A DNA stretch of 64,000 bases from Planctomycetota bacterium (GTDB lineage: Bacteria > Planctomycetota > Planctomycetia > Pirellulales > Pirellulaceae): assembly GCA_014381825.1 (NCBI GenBank), contig JACNKX010000141.1:625-64624 (forward strand), read 5' to 3'. The notes under the pieces were generated by a model that was not told the origin of the DNA, did not search any database, and saw only the letters and a program-made list of their open reading frames with translations. The translations under genes were made by a program, and so were the position numbers. Each line of letters begins with the position of its first letter. Within the stretch, counting starts at the first letter, position 1. Of the stretch, positions 33,188-41,321 are shown piece after piece.

Positions 33188-34189
33188 TTACAGCCCTGGT
33201 GCAACCTTCAACAGCTTTCCGCCTTTCGCATCACCTTCACCCGTTCCGATGACAGTGATATATAGCGAGCCATCATCGCCGAAGGCCAACGCGGTTGGCT
33301 TGTCGAGCGTTTCGACTTTCTTCGCTTCGATGCTTTGCTTTCCGTCGGCTTCTTTCGAGATCAACTGATACAAGCCGCCTTCTTTTGTGTTGGTCCACAT
33401 GAAGTCGGTCGCATAGAGCTGGCCTTTGGGGCTGTAAGCCAAAGCCGTAATGTCACTCAATCCAGTTTCGAGATTCAACAGCATCTTGCTGTTCTTGGCG
33501 TTGTAGAACGTTAGCAGGCCATCACCAGGAACGGTGATCTCGCCCATCTGCCCGATTACCAACTCGCCACGCGGGCTGATCGCGACGGCGACAGGCGCGT
33601 CGACTTCTGTGGCTTCTTTGGTTGCGACTGCACGTTTGATTTTGCTGAGCTTTCCATCGTTGATCCGGGCGCGTGATACCCAACCTTTGGTATCGTCACC
33701 GTTACAGGTGACAAAGACGAACTTGCCGTTTGTCGCTACGCCGTAGAAGTTTCCCTCGCCTTTAATCTCGTCAGTGGCAACGAGCTTCGAGCTTCCTTCC
33801 ATCTGGTCGGCTTTAATCGCGGGTTGGCCTGCTTCCGGAATCTTGTACACGCGAAGCAACTCTTCCCCGTCCTTGTAACCACCGCCGCCGACGACGAGCG
33901 TGTTCTTATCCAAAAAGACAAGACCTAATGGGCCGATGTTGTACATCGGGCCTTTGCCGTATACGTCGACGGGGAAATCAGTGATGACGTCTTGGGCTTT
34001 ACCATCGACAACGCGGATCACTCGCGAGGCACCGCTGTCCGACACGAAGACATGCCCTGTGTCTGGTTGAATCGCAACGCCCGCTGGGTTGTCGAGGCCA
34101 TCAACGACGGTCGATACGTGATGATCGGCCCAAGCCGGAGCGAGGGCGAACGTGAGCAAAGCGATGATGCTCAAGATGCTAGTTCTCAT
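33188..34189 (-). CDS. Exported NHL/SMP-30-like beta-propeller protein
   Basis: 333 residues with signal peptide MRTSILSIIALLTFALAPAW (cleavage near AWA-DHH). It reads as a six-bladed propeller: LDNPAGVAIQPDTGHVFVSD, FYGVATNGKFVFVTCNGDD, PVAVAISPRGELVIGQMG, ITALAYSPKGQLYATDF and PTALAFGDDGSLYITVIG. No catalytic motif is obvious, though SMP-30-like lactonases share the fold. It lies 51 bases downstream of the di-haem peroxidase gene on the same strand and has its own terminator, so the two may form a unit. Confidence 0.8.
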   Translation of the reverse strand: MRTSILSIIALLTFALAPAWADHHVSTVVDGLDNPAGVAIQPDTGHVFVSDSGASRVIRVVDGKAQDVITDFPVDVYGKGPMYNIGPLGLVFLDKNTLVVGGGGYKDGEELLRVYKIPEAGQPAIKADQMEGSSKLVATDEIKGEGNFYGVATNGKFVFVTCNGDDTKGWVSRARINDGKLSKIKRAVATKEATEVDAPVAVAISPRGELVIGQMGEITVPGDGLLTFYNAKNSKMLLNLETGLSDITALAYSPKGQLYATDFMWTNTKEGGLYQLISKEADGKQSIEAKKVETLDKPTALAFGDDGSLYITVIGTGEGDAKGGKLLKVAPGL

Positions 34190-34240
34190 GAATCGTGTCT
34201 CCTTCGGAGTGAAGTGGGGTTCGGTGTTCTAAATCGAATG

Positions 34241-35242
34241 CTATTTGGGTAAAGCCGGTGGCTTGAAATCTGGGTAGTCTTCGCTACTTAGTCCCTCTTT
34301 TAGGAAGGTGATTAAGTCGGCCTTTTGTGCAACTGTTAGCTTTAAGGGAAACAACTCTTCGTCGAGTTGTGGATTAGCGATGCCGCCCTTGTTGTAGAAG
34401 TCAACGACATCTTCTAATGTCCCCAAACTGCCGTCGTGCATATAGGGAGCCGTACGGTCGATCTCACGAAGGGTCGCCGTCTTGAATGATCCGCGATCTC
34501 CGAGCATGTCCGTTTCATTGAATCGTCCCACATCTGGAGGATCGTTATCCATGCCGACTCCAATGTTGTGAAACGCGAAGTCACTAAAATTGGGGCCCGC
34601 GTGACACGCAGAACAATTTGCTTTACCGAAAAACAGTTTGCGACCGCGCTCCGCTGCGTCGGATAACGCCGACTTGTCGCCGGCTTTGAATTTGTCATAG
34701 GGTGCGTTGCCGGAGAGAATCGTGCGTTCAAAAGATGCGATCGCTCGGGCAATGCCAGGGGAGGTGACATCGGTCCCGAAGACATCTTGAAACTGCTTGC
34801 GATAACCTTCGATCTTATTCAGTTTCGCAACACACTCCTCAAGCGTAAGATCCATCTCAACTGAACTTTGGATTGGCCCGAGAGCTTGCCCCTCCAGCAT
34901 GAGAGCACGACCGTCCCAGAATTGAAAGTAAGAGTACCCAGCGTTAATGATGGTTGGCGCACTCCGGCCCGTGCGCTGTCCGCGAACACCCGTCGCGAAA
35001 TCGTCGCCGTTCGACCAACCCTTTGAGGGCTCGTGACAACTCGAGCAACTCACGGTATCGTCGCGCGAGAGGCGAGGATCGAAAAACAACTGTTTGCCAA
35101 GCTTGATCTTCGCTTCGGTCAATTCGTTGCCTTTGGGAATTCGCATCGGCTTTAAGCCAAGCGGGTATTGCAACTCATAATCGTCCGCAGTCACAGTAGC
35201 AACACAGCTTATCGCGAACAGCAACAAGGTTAAAAAACGCAT
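34241..35242 (-). CDS. Di-haem cytochrome c peroxidase (MauG/CcpA family)
   Basis: 333 residues with signal peptide MRFLTLLLFAISCVATVTA. It has two C-x-x-C-H haem sites: CSSCHEPSKG and CSACHAGPNF. The family phrase KQLFFDPRLSRDDTVSC and the C-terminal RDRTAPYMHDGSLGTLEDVV-like stretch (here REIDRTAPYMHDGS) are present. It is periplasmic. It reduces H2O2 using electrons from a c-type cytochrome or copper protein, or acts as a MauG-like oxidase. It is followed by the NHL-like propeller (51 bases). A 9-bp palindrome lies 129 bases upstream. Confidence 0.93.
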   Translation of the reverse strand: MRFLTLLLFAISCVATVTADDYELQYPLGLKPMRIPKGNELTEAKIKLGKQLFFDPRLSRDDTVSCSSCHEPSKGWSNGDDFATGVRGQRTGRSAPTIINAGYSYFQFWDGRALMLEGQALGPIQSSVEMDLTLEECVAKLNKIEGYRKQFQDVFGTDVTSPGIARAIASFERTILSGNAPYDKFKAGDKSALSDAAERGRKLFFGKANCSACHAGPNFSDFAFHNIGVGMDNDPPDVGRFNETDMLGDRGSFKTATLREIDRTAPYMHDGSLGTLEDVVDFYNKGGIANPQLDEELFPLKLTVAQKADLITFLKEGLSSEDYPDFKPPALPK

Positions 35243-35370
35243 GGGAGTGGCTCCGTCGTCGAGTCAGGAGGGCTATCGGGCAGCAGCGGCGTTGCCGCAA
35301 ATCGGGCTCGTCATTGTCGCGTACCCAATTCGCGCTGGCAAGATGGGGAAACACGCAATCGCCAGCCAGC

Positions 35371-35396
35371 TGATGTAACGCGAATGTGTTACATCA
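35371..35396. promoter_or_regulatory. 9-bp palindrome upstream of the cytochrome c peroxidase gene
   Basis: TGATGTAAC (35371-35379) and GTTACATCA (35388-35396) are exact reverse complements, 8 bases apart. It fits the size of a dimeric regulator site, or a 3' hairpin for the FAD oxidoreductase gene that ends at 35432. The half-sites are too far apart for a Crp/FNR box. Confidence 0.4.
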
Positions 35397-35431
35397 CTCG
35401 AATGATTCATTCCGATGAAGGCGTATTGCCG

Positions 35432-37534
35432 CTATTCGTGGAGAATCCACTGAACCGCATCGAGGATCACGTAGCCGTCCGTGTCATGATTGGAAACGAC
35501 AACAGCTGCGAGTTCGTTGGCCCGGAATTCATACTTGCCTAGCGAGACAAACGAGTCGTCGATCGGTGGTAGGAGTTTCTGGTTGATACGGACCTTCGTC
35601 ACGCGGCCCTCATGATGGATCTCGACGGGTACGTTCGACGCCCGATTCTTGTTGTGTGTATAACCGAGCCTCACCTCGTAGGTTCCGCTTGTTGCTAACT
35701 TCGCTTCGTATTTTGCCCTGGAGTTACCATCACGTTGGTCGCCGTCATGGCGATAGCTGTTTCCGATCCACGTTTTCGAGGCGGTACTCGATGTCCAGAG
35801 ACCGATTGTCACGGCCTTCGAGTCGTCGATCACAATCCCTTCCAACTTGGATGGATCTTTGCCATACGGTCCGCCGAGATCGAGTCCAGTCGCTTCGAGG
35901 ACTTGGCCGTCTTTCAGTAGACGTTCACGGAGCGCGGTATAGTCAACTTCCTGCACACTGGTTCCGTTATCGATCGCGAGTACCGCTGCCGCCGCCGCGG
36001 AATGGCCGAGGATCATAAACACTGGCTCCATGCGGATCGAGCCGAAAGCGATGTGTGAACTCGATAGGCAAACGGGGACGAGTAGGTTATCGCATTGCCC
36101 CTTCTTCGGGACGATCGATCCGTAAGCAATCTGGTAAGGGCCTCGCGTCGAAACGCCAATGTCGCCTTCGTTTTGCACGTAGCCATCGGGCGTGATGTAA
36201 CGTTGCACATTGTGTGAGTCCATCGTGTACGATCCCATGCCAATCGAGTTAGGCGTAGGGCGTTTCTTGAGTAACTCATTTTCGGTCAGAACATACTCGC
36301 CGATCATTCGCCGCGCTTCGCGTATGTACAGTTGATGCGGCCAGTTTCCGTTGTCCTTAAACTCGTCTTTCGCGAGGCCCCAGCGACGCATGTTGTCTTG
36401 CACGTTATTGGGAACGCGTGGATCGTTCGCGATGAAATACAACCAACCCTTCTGGTACGCTTCATGCTCTTTGATAATCTCGCGACGCCGCTCGTACGAA
36501 GCTTCCGGGTAATCGTAATTGAAGCCGATGTTGTCCGTACTCATCGGGCCGTGGTTGTTTGTGTCGGTTTTGCGATTTGGGATCGGGTCAAACTTGCGAA
36601 AAGTCTCCCGCCAACCAGCATCGAAGATCCGCACGAGCAACTCGTATTGCGACGGATCGTAGCTATCGGGTTTCGGGAAAGGCACGCGGTTCTTTTCGTG
36701 ATCAGTCAAGCACATGCGGAAACAATAGGCCTGGATCTTGTTGTCTTGCTCGCCATACTTTCCAGGTGCGTCGGCGCTGATTCGAGGCAACACACCGCTC
36801 GAAGGATCGCCAGGGACGACATACGGGCTGATCTTCTTCTTCACGGCACCGAAGTGGTGTCCGTGATGCAACACGCCTGTTTGCACACCGTTCCACTGTT
36901 CGTCGTACTTGCTCGTCGCCTCGCGACCGACGTGATAGTCAACGCCCGCGACGGCCAGAAGATCTCCTTCATAAGTGGCGTCGACAAACATGCGGCCCGT
37001 GTACGTCTTCCCGCTGAGCATCGTGATCGAAGTGATTCGCGCACCGACTTTCGTGACCCCACTCTCACGATCGAGCCATTCATTTCGATGGACAGGGATG
37101 TTGTCTTCCCGAACCATGTCTTCAAAGACGGCCTCGGCCACATGTGGCTCAAAGATCCACATCGTTCGCTGGTCACCATCAATGGCACGCGTCCCTTGGC
37201 CTTTGGCACCGTAGCTTTCACGCGCCTGCCACTTCCACGCTTCGGGTTTGTCATAGTGCTGCCAAACGCGATGATAGAACTCGCGAGCCAAGCCGCCGAT
37301 GACAGCCTTACTGCCCGTGTCCGTCCATCCGAGACCGCCGCTTGATAAACCGCCAAGATGTTTGTCGGGACAGACAATGATTGCGGACTTGCCCATACGC
37401 TTCGCTTGGACAGCTGCGGTAACTGCTGCTGACGATCCACCGTAGACTACGACATCGTACTGCACTGCAAACGATCGACTGGTGAAGGTAAAGCTTAGTA
37501 GCAATGTACCAAGTAAGAATCTGGCGGCAGTCAT
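35432..37534 (-). CDS. Exported FAD-dependent oxidoreductase with C-terminal carbohydrate-binding-like domain
   Basis: 700 residues with a signal peptide (MTAARFLLGTLLLSFTFTSR, cleavage near SFA-VQY). The FAD motif begins YDVVVYGGSSAAVTAA, with GGLSSGGLGWTD and FVDATYEGDLLAVAG, as in the FAD_oxidored (PF12831) family abundant in planctomycetes. The C-terminal ~130 residues form a separate beta-sandwich (WIGNSYRHDGD, YEVRLGYTHNKNRA and GYVILDAVQW), resembling the golvesin/xanthan-lyase C-terminal domain. The substrate is unknown; polysaccharide-related oxidation is plausible from that domain and the neighbouring sulfatase, but this is an inference. Confidence 0.88.
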   Translation of the reverse strand: MTAARFLLGTLLLSFTFTSRSFAVQYDVVVYGGSSAAVTAAVQAKRMGKSAIIVCPDKHLGGLSSGGLGWTDTGSKAVIGGLAREFYHRVWQHYDKPEAWKWQARESYGAKGQGTRAIDGDQRTMWIFEPHVAEAVFEDMVREDNIPVHRNEWLDRESGVTKVGARITSITMLSGKTYTGRMFVDATYEGDLLAVAGVDYHVGREATSKYDEQWNGVQTGVLHHGHHFGAVKKKISPYVVPGDPSSGVLPRISADAPGKYGEQDNKIQAYCFRMCLTDHEKNRVPFPKPDSYDPSQYELLVRIFDAGWRETFRKFDPIPNRKTDTNNHGPMSTDNIGFNYDYPEASYERRREIIKEHEAYQKGWLYFIANDPRVPNNVQDNMRRWGLAKDEFKDNGNWPHQLYIREARRMIGEYVLTENELLKKRPTPNSIGMGSYTMDSHNVQRYITPDGYVQNEGDIGVSTRGPYQIAYGSIVPKKGQCDNLLVPVCLSSSHIAFGSIRMEPVFMILGHSAAAAAVLAIDNGTSVQEVDYTALRERLLKDGQVLEATGLDLGGPYGKDPSKLEGIVIDDSKAVTIGLWTSSTASKTWIGNSYRHDGDQRDGNSRAKYEAKLATSGTYEVRLGYTHNKNRASNVPVEIHHEGRVTKVRINQKLLPPIDDSFVSLGKYEFRANELAAVVVSNHDTDGYVILDAVQWILHE

Positions 37535-37730
37535 CGTCGATGCTCCATTAGTTCGATTCCGGGCAACGTCAGCAGACGCTTATCATTTGGGCGATTCATT
37601 CTATTCACCGTACGTGACGAGTGCGATCGATTGGGATCCCATCTCCCACCGATGGTAGCATCCCTCGTACGCCACGCGCATAATGAGCGGTCGCAAATAT
37701 CTCGCGTTACTTGACCGAACGGAAACCAAC

Positions 37731-39305
37731 ATGCTGCGCTCCTTGCCCTTCTTCGTATTACTTCTCACATCCGCGATTTCGCTCGCTGCCGATCGCCCGA
37801 ATATCGTCTTCATCTTCACAGACGATCATGCTCCGCATGCGATTGGTGCCTATGACGGTTGGCTGAAGAATGTGAATCCGACTCCCAATATCGACTCGCT
37901 GGCGCGACAAGGAATGCTGTTCCAAAACAGCTTCTGTACGAACTCGATCTGCGGGCCGAGCCGTGCGGTGATTCAGACTGGGAAGCATAGCCACATCAAC
38001 GGCTTTATGACCAACGGAAATCGTTTCGATGGCGACCAGCAAACATTTCCCAAGCTGCTACGGAAGGTCGGCTATCGCACCGCGATGATCGGCAAGTGGC
38101 ATTTAGGGACCGATCCGCAGGGCTTTGATTACTGGCGAGTGCTGCCGGGGCAGGGGGATTACTACAACCCGTTTTTCAAGACGCCGCAGGGCCGCGTTAA
38201 GATGGATGGCTATTGTACGGATCTTGTAACCGACATGGCGATCAATTGGCTGAAAGAAGAAGCCAGTTCAGACCAGCCGTTCATGTTGATGTGTCAACAC
38301 AAAGCACCACACCGCACTTGGATGCCGGCGCTGCGGCATCTCCATCTGTACGATGATATTGAGATTCCAGAACCTGCGACGTTGTTTGATAAGTGGGAAG
38401 ATAATGCCAGCCCTGCACGATTCCAAGAGATGGAAATCGACCGGCATTTGCATCTTGTCGGCGATGTCTTTGGCCCGCAACCAAGTGGCTTCGACATCAT
38501 GAAGGAAAAAACTGATCGTTCGGGGATCAAAAACCTGGCGCGGATGACGGAGGAGCAGTTGAAAGCTTGGAACGCCGCCTATGGTCCTAAGAACGAAGCG
38601 ATGCTAAAGGCGAAGCTGACGGGCAAGGATCTCATCCGCTGGAAGTACCAACGCTATATCAAGAACTACCTTCGATGCATCAAAGGCGTCGACGAGAGTG
38701 TTGGTCGGCTGATGACGTACCTGCACGACGCTGGGTTGGAAGACAACACGATCGTAATCTACTCCTCGGATCAGGGATTCTATTTGGGGGATCATGGCTG
38801 GTACGACAAGCGGTGGATGTACGAAGAGTCGTTTAAGATGCCGCTGATCGTAAAATGGCCGGGTGTTACCAAACCAAGAACGGTTAACAAGCAACTGGTT
38901 CAAAATCTCGACTACGCTGAGACTTTCCTTGATGTTGCAGGTGCGGAGGTACCCGCGGACATGCAGGGACGCTCGCTCGTTCCATTGTTCAAGGGCGAGA
39001 CGGCTGACTGGCGCGAGTCGCTGTATTATCACTACCACGAGTACCCCAGCGTCCACATGGTCGCGAAGCACTTTGGAATCCGAACAGGTCGCTACAAATT
39101 GATCCGTTTCTATCAGTTCGACGAATGGGAGTTCTACGACCTCAAAAATGATCCGGAAGAACTCACGAACCAGTACTCAAATCCCAAATACGCGGGCGTT
39201 GTCGCCAAGCTGCTGGACGACCTTAAAGGGTTGCGAACTCAGTACGCCGACGATACCGACGTGAGCGTCATGCCGGTCGAGTGGCAGAAGCAGTTTCGCC
39301 CTTAA
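37731..39305 (+). CDS. Exported type I sulfatase
   Basis: 524 residues from ATG 37731, where a signal peptide starts ([20 protein letters not shown]). The sulfatase motif C-x-P-x-R is CGPSR (Cys about 74), the cysteine that is oxidised to formylglycine. Metal ligands: [10 protein letters not shown] at the N-terminus and [13 protein letters not shown] further on. These periplasmic enzymes remove sulfate esters, typically from algal or host sulfated polysaccharides. The C-terminal [15 protein letters not shown] is the usual family ending. No formylglycine-generating enzyme gene is in this window. A structured RNA candidate begins 8 bases after the stop. Confidence 0.95.
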   Translation: MLRSLPFFVLLLTSAISLAADRPNIVFIFTDDHAPHAIGAYDGWLKNVNPTPNIDSLARQGMLFQNSFCTNSICGPSRAVIQTGKHSHINGFMTNGNRFDGDQQTFPKLLRKVGYRTAMIGKWHLGTDPQGFDYWRVLPGQGDYYNPFFKTPQGRVKMDGYCTDLVTDMAINWLKEEASSDQPFMLMCQHKAPHRTWMPALRHLHLYDDIEIPEPATLFDKWEDNASPARFQEMEIDRHLHLVGDVFGPQPSGFDIMKEKTDRSGIKNLARMTEEQLKAWNAAYGPKNEAMLKAKLTGKDLIRWKYQRYIKNYLRCIKGVDESVGRLMTYLHDAGLEDNTIVIYSSDQGFYLGDHGWYDKRWMYEESFKMPLIVKWPGVTKPRTVNKQLVQNLDYAETFLDVAGAEVPADMQGRSLVPLFKGETADWRESLYYHYHEYPSVHMVAKHFGIRTGRYKLIRFYQFDEWEFYDLKNDPEELTNQYSNPKYAGVVAKLLDDLKGLRTQYADDTDVSVMPVEWQKQFRP

Positions 39306-39312
39306 GACGTTG

Positions 39313-39447
39313 ACAGCAACCGTTTTTGGATGCTAGCGGCCTCAAGAAATTAAAAACGGCCAATCGCGGAGGGGCAGAATCCGCGAAGGGCCTTACCTGG
39401 CAGGTGGGGCAGAAACCTGCTCAGGCTTCCTTCATTCTAATTGCTGT
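39313..39447 (+). ncRNA. Candidate structured RNA with two identical-loop hairpins
   Basis: A closed multibranch fold can be drawn from four perfect or near-perfect stems. P1: ACAGCAA (39313-39319) with TTGCTGT (39441-39447). P2: CCGTTTTT (39320-39327) with AAAAACGG (39352-39359). P3: TCGCGGA/TCCGCGA (39364-39370/39380-39386). P4: CCTG-GCAGGT with ACCTGC-t-CAGG (39396-39405/39415-39425). P3 and P4 have different stem sequences but the same nine-base loop, GGGGCAGAA. It starts 8 bases after the sulfatase stop and could be a 3' UTR element, an independent small RNA or a far-upstream leader of the desaturase gene. Strand is assumed. I do not match it to a named family. Confidence 0.55.
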
Positions 39448-39750
39448 TGCAGTGTCTTCAACGGTAAAGCGACGGAAATATCGATGACTTTTTCGATTTC
39501 GCCCTAGATTCCGCAAACCTCCGTCACAAGTTACTCAAACCTGGTAACTCAATTAACCGATAGAGTTCATTGGGAGTGTGCCGGCTACTAAACACATTCG
39601 CTGGCGAAATCCACAGAAACCGCTTGGCGCCGAAGGCCGAATGCAGCGACTTCGCTCTATTCGCCAAAAGAGTTCGGAGTTATGTTATGCCTCCGATTCT
39701 GGTGTCGCATTTCGTGGGCGTCGCCACCCTTTCATGGATGAAAGACGTCG
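39448..39750. other. 303-base spacer upstream of the desaturase
   Basis: Apart from the RNA candidate before it, this holds nothing I can name. A short ATCGA/TCGAT pairing around a T-rich loop lies near 39479-39496. Short open frames here lack ribosome-binding sites. Confidence 0.35.
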
Positions 39751-40827
39751 ATGCGAGAACCTAAAGAACTCATCTTGGCTAGCAAGCCCTTTGCGTCAGA
39801 AAATCGGTTGCTTAGTTGGTGGCACCTTCTGTCGACGCTAACGATCTTCAGTGGGCTTGTGGTTCTATCGTGTAGCCCACTGCCTTTGGCGCTGCGAATT
39901 CTTATCAGCATCCTCGCGGGGCTTGTGCTGGTCCGACTGTTTATCGTGTATCACGACTTTCAGCATGGCACGATACTTCGCGGCTCGAAGATCGCTCGAG
40001 CGATTATGTTCGTCTACGGTATGATCGCGCTGAATCCGCCGAGCATTTGGAATCGCTCACACAACCATCATCACAAAAATAACGCGAAGATCTTTGGAGC
40101 GGATATCGGCTCCTATCCCATGATGACAACCGAGGCGTACGCCACCGCTTCTGCGAAGGAACGTTTTCTGTATTCGTTGGCACGCCACCCGCTGACGATC
40201 GCTTGTGGATACGTGACGATCTTTTTGTACGGCATGTGTCTGCGATCGCTGTTTATCAACCCGCGTAAACATTACGATTCGGCAATTGCCCTCGTGTCGC
40301 ATTTGACGCTCGCGGTCTGGCTCGGCTTGGTGTCCGTCGAGTGGCTAGTTCTTGGTCTTGTTGTGCCGTCGGTGATTGCCGCAGCGCTCGGGGCATACTT
40401 GTTTTACTGCCAACACAATTACCCAGATGTTAAGCTTCGCGACAGTTCCGAATGGAGTTATGTGTTTGCCGCGTTGCATTCATCCAGCTACATCAAGATG
40501 AGTCGCCTGATGCATTGGTTCTCAGGCAATATCGGCTACCATCATGTCCACCATCTGAACGCGCACATTCCGTTTTATCGCTTGCCCGAGGCGATGGCTG
40601 CGATTGAGGAGCTTCACTCACCGGGGACAACTTCGCTGCGTCCGCGTGACGTCCTCGCCTGCCTGAGCCTCAAACTCTGGGACGTCGAGCAAGATCGCCT
40701 CGTGCCGTTTCCAACGGCGAACGGACTACCGCAATGGGCGGATGCGCCTGACGTAATCGAAGACGATCTACCTGCGAAACGTCGGCCTCTGACTTCGCCA
40801 TCCCGCCGACGGCAGCCTCAGTCATAG
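39751..40827 (+). CDS. Membrane fatty acid desaturase
   Basis: 358 residues. The three histidine boxes of the di-iron desaturase family are present: HDFQH, HNHHH and, near the C-terminal third, HHVHH. Four or so membrane helices separate them (for example LRILISILAGLVLVRLFIVY, ALVSHLTLAVWLGLVSVEWL). The enzyme inserts a double bond in fatty acyl chains using O2 and reduced ferredoxin or a similar donor. It could also be a related hydroxylase. The C-terminal tail (DLPAKRRPLTSPSRRR) is basic and disordered-looking. No electron-donor gene is adjacent. Confidence 0.93.
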   Translation: MREPKELILASKPFASENRLLSWWHLLSTLTIFSGLVVLSCSPLPLALRILISILAGLVLVRLFIVYHDFQHGTILRGSKIARAIMFVYGMIALNPPSIWNRSHNHHHKNNAKIFGADIGSYPMMTTEAYATASAKERFLYSLARHPLTIACGYVTIFLYGMCLRSLFINPRKHYDSAIALVSHLTLAVWLGLVSVEWLVLGLVVPSVIAAALGAYLFYCQHNYPDVKLRDSSEWSYVFAALHSSSYIKMSRLMHWFSGNIGYHHVHHLNAHIPFYRLPEAMAAIEELHSPGTTSLRPRDVLACLSLKLWDVEQDRLVPFPTANGLPQWADAPDVIEDDLPAKRRPLTSPSRRRQPQS

Positions 40828-41019
40828 GCGCGAAATTGGCGATCGCCGGCGATTCCACAACGTTCACCTTGCGGATTCGTCTTGATCTTCGCATCATTTA
40901 GCGAAACGCTTCTCGACACGCAGGGTTTAACGCAACTGGTTCATGGGATCGCGTCGCTCCGTAGCCGAACACTCAAGCGAACCATCGCCCGATTGTATAA
41001 GGAGTTGTCGAAGTGACAG
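40828..41019. other. Spacer after the desaturase; no gene recognised
   Basis: One frame reads without stops to 41013 (ending in RLYKELSK) and looks helical and basic, but has no start, ribosome-binding site or family motif. Together with the doubtful small frame that follows, the stretch 40828-41321 may be decayed coding DNA. Confidence 0.25.
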
Positions 41020-41256
41020 TTGATCGACGGCCATGAGATGAACGAGGCGGATGGCTTGTTCCGCAATGTTCGCGATCCACTGGCGCGAAAATCGATCCTC
41101 GTGGACTTCAATCCAGTCAAACATTCGAAGCTCGGCGAACTCGCCGCCAACTTTGACATCGTCCTTGGCCGAACCGTCGAGGAACTCGAGGACGGCACAT
41201 TGAAGGGTGGCATTGGCAAGCCGGTGTTCAAGTCCAGCGGTCGGCGCCCCGGCTAG
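41020..41256 (+). CDS. Doubtful small protein or gene remnant
   Basis: 78 codons from TTG 41020 (72 from ATG 41038). The sequence is protein-like: NEADGLFRNVRDPLARKSI, LVDFNPVKHSKLGELAANF, then RTVEELEDGTLKGGIGKPV, with balanced charge and beta/alpha alternation, unlike an out-of-frame reading. There is no signal or membrane segment and no family that I recognise. AAGGAG is present but 15 bases before the TTG. It may be the tail of a larger gene that has lost its front, or a genuine small gene. An opposite-strand frame over the same bases is Ser/Arg-rich and less protein-like. Confidence 0.4.
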   Translation: MIDGHEMNEADGLFRNVRDPLARKSILVDFNPVKHSKLGELAANFDIVLGRTVEELEDGTLKGGIGKPVFKSSGRRPG

Positions 41257-41321
41257 TGACTATCGTTCGCCATGAACTTGCTTCGCACTAATAAACCATC
41301 ATTTGGTCAGGAGATTCCGGA

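Noticed and set aside
39360-39425. Guanidine-II or CsrA-sponge type tandem hairpins
   Set aside because: Guanidine-II loops are ACGR and CsrA sites show GGA in the loop; here the loop is GGGGCAGAA, so neither fits.
40941-41231. 96-residue minus-strand frame
   Set aside because: Ser/Arg-rich and opposite to a more protein-like frame; no start signal.
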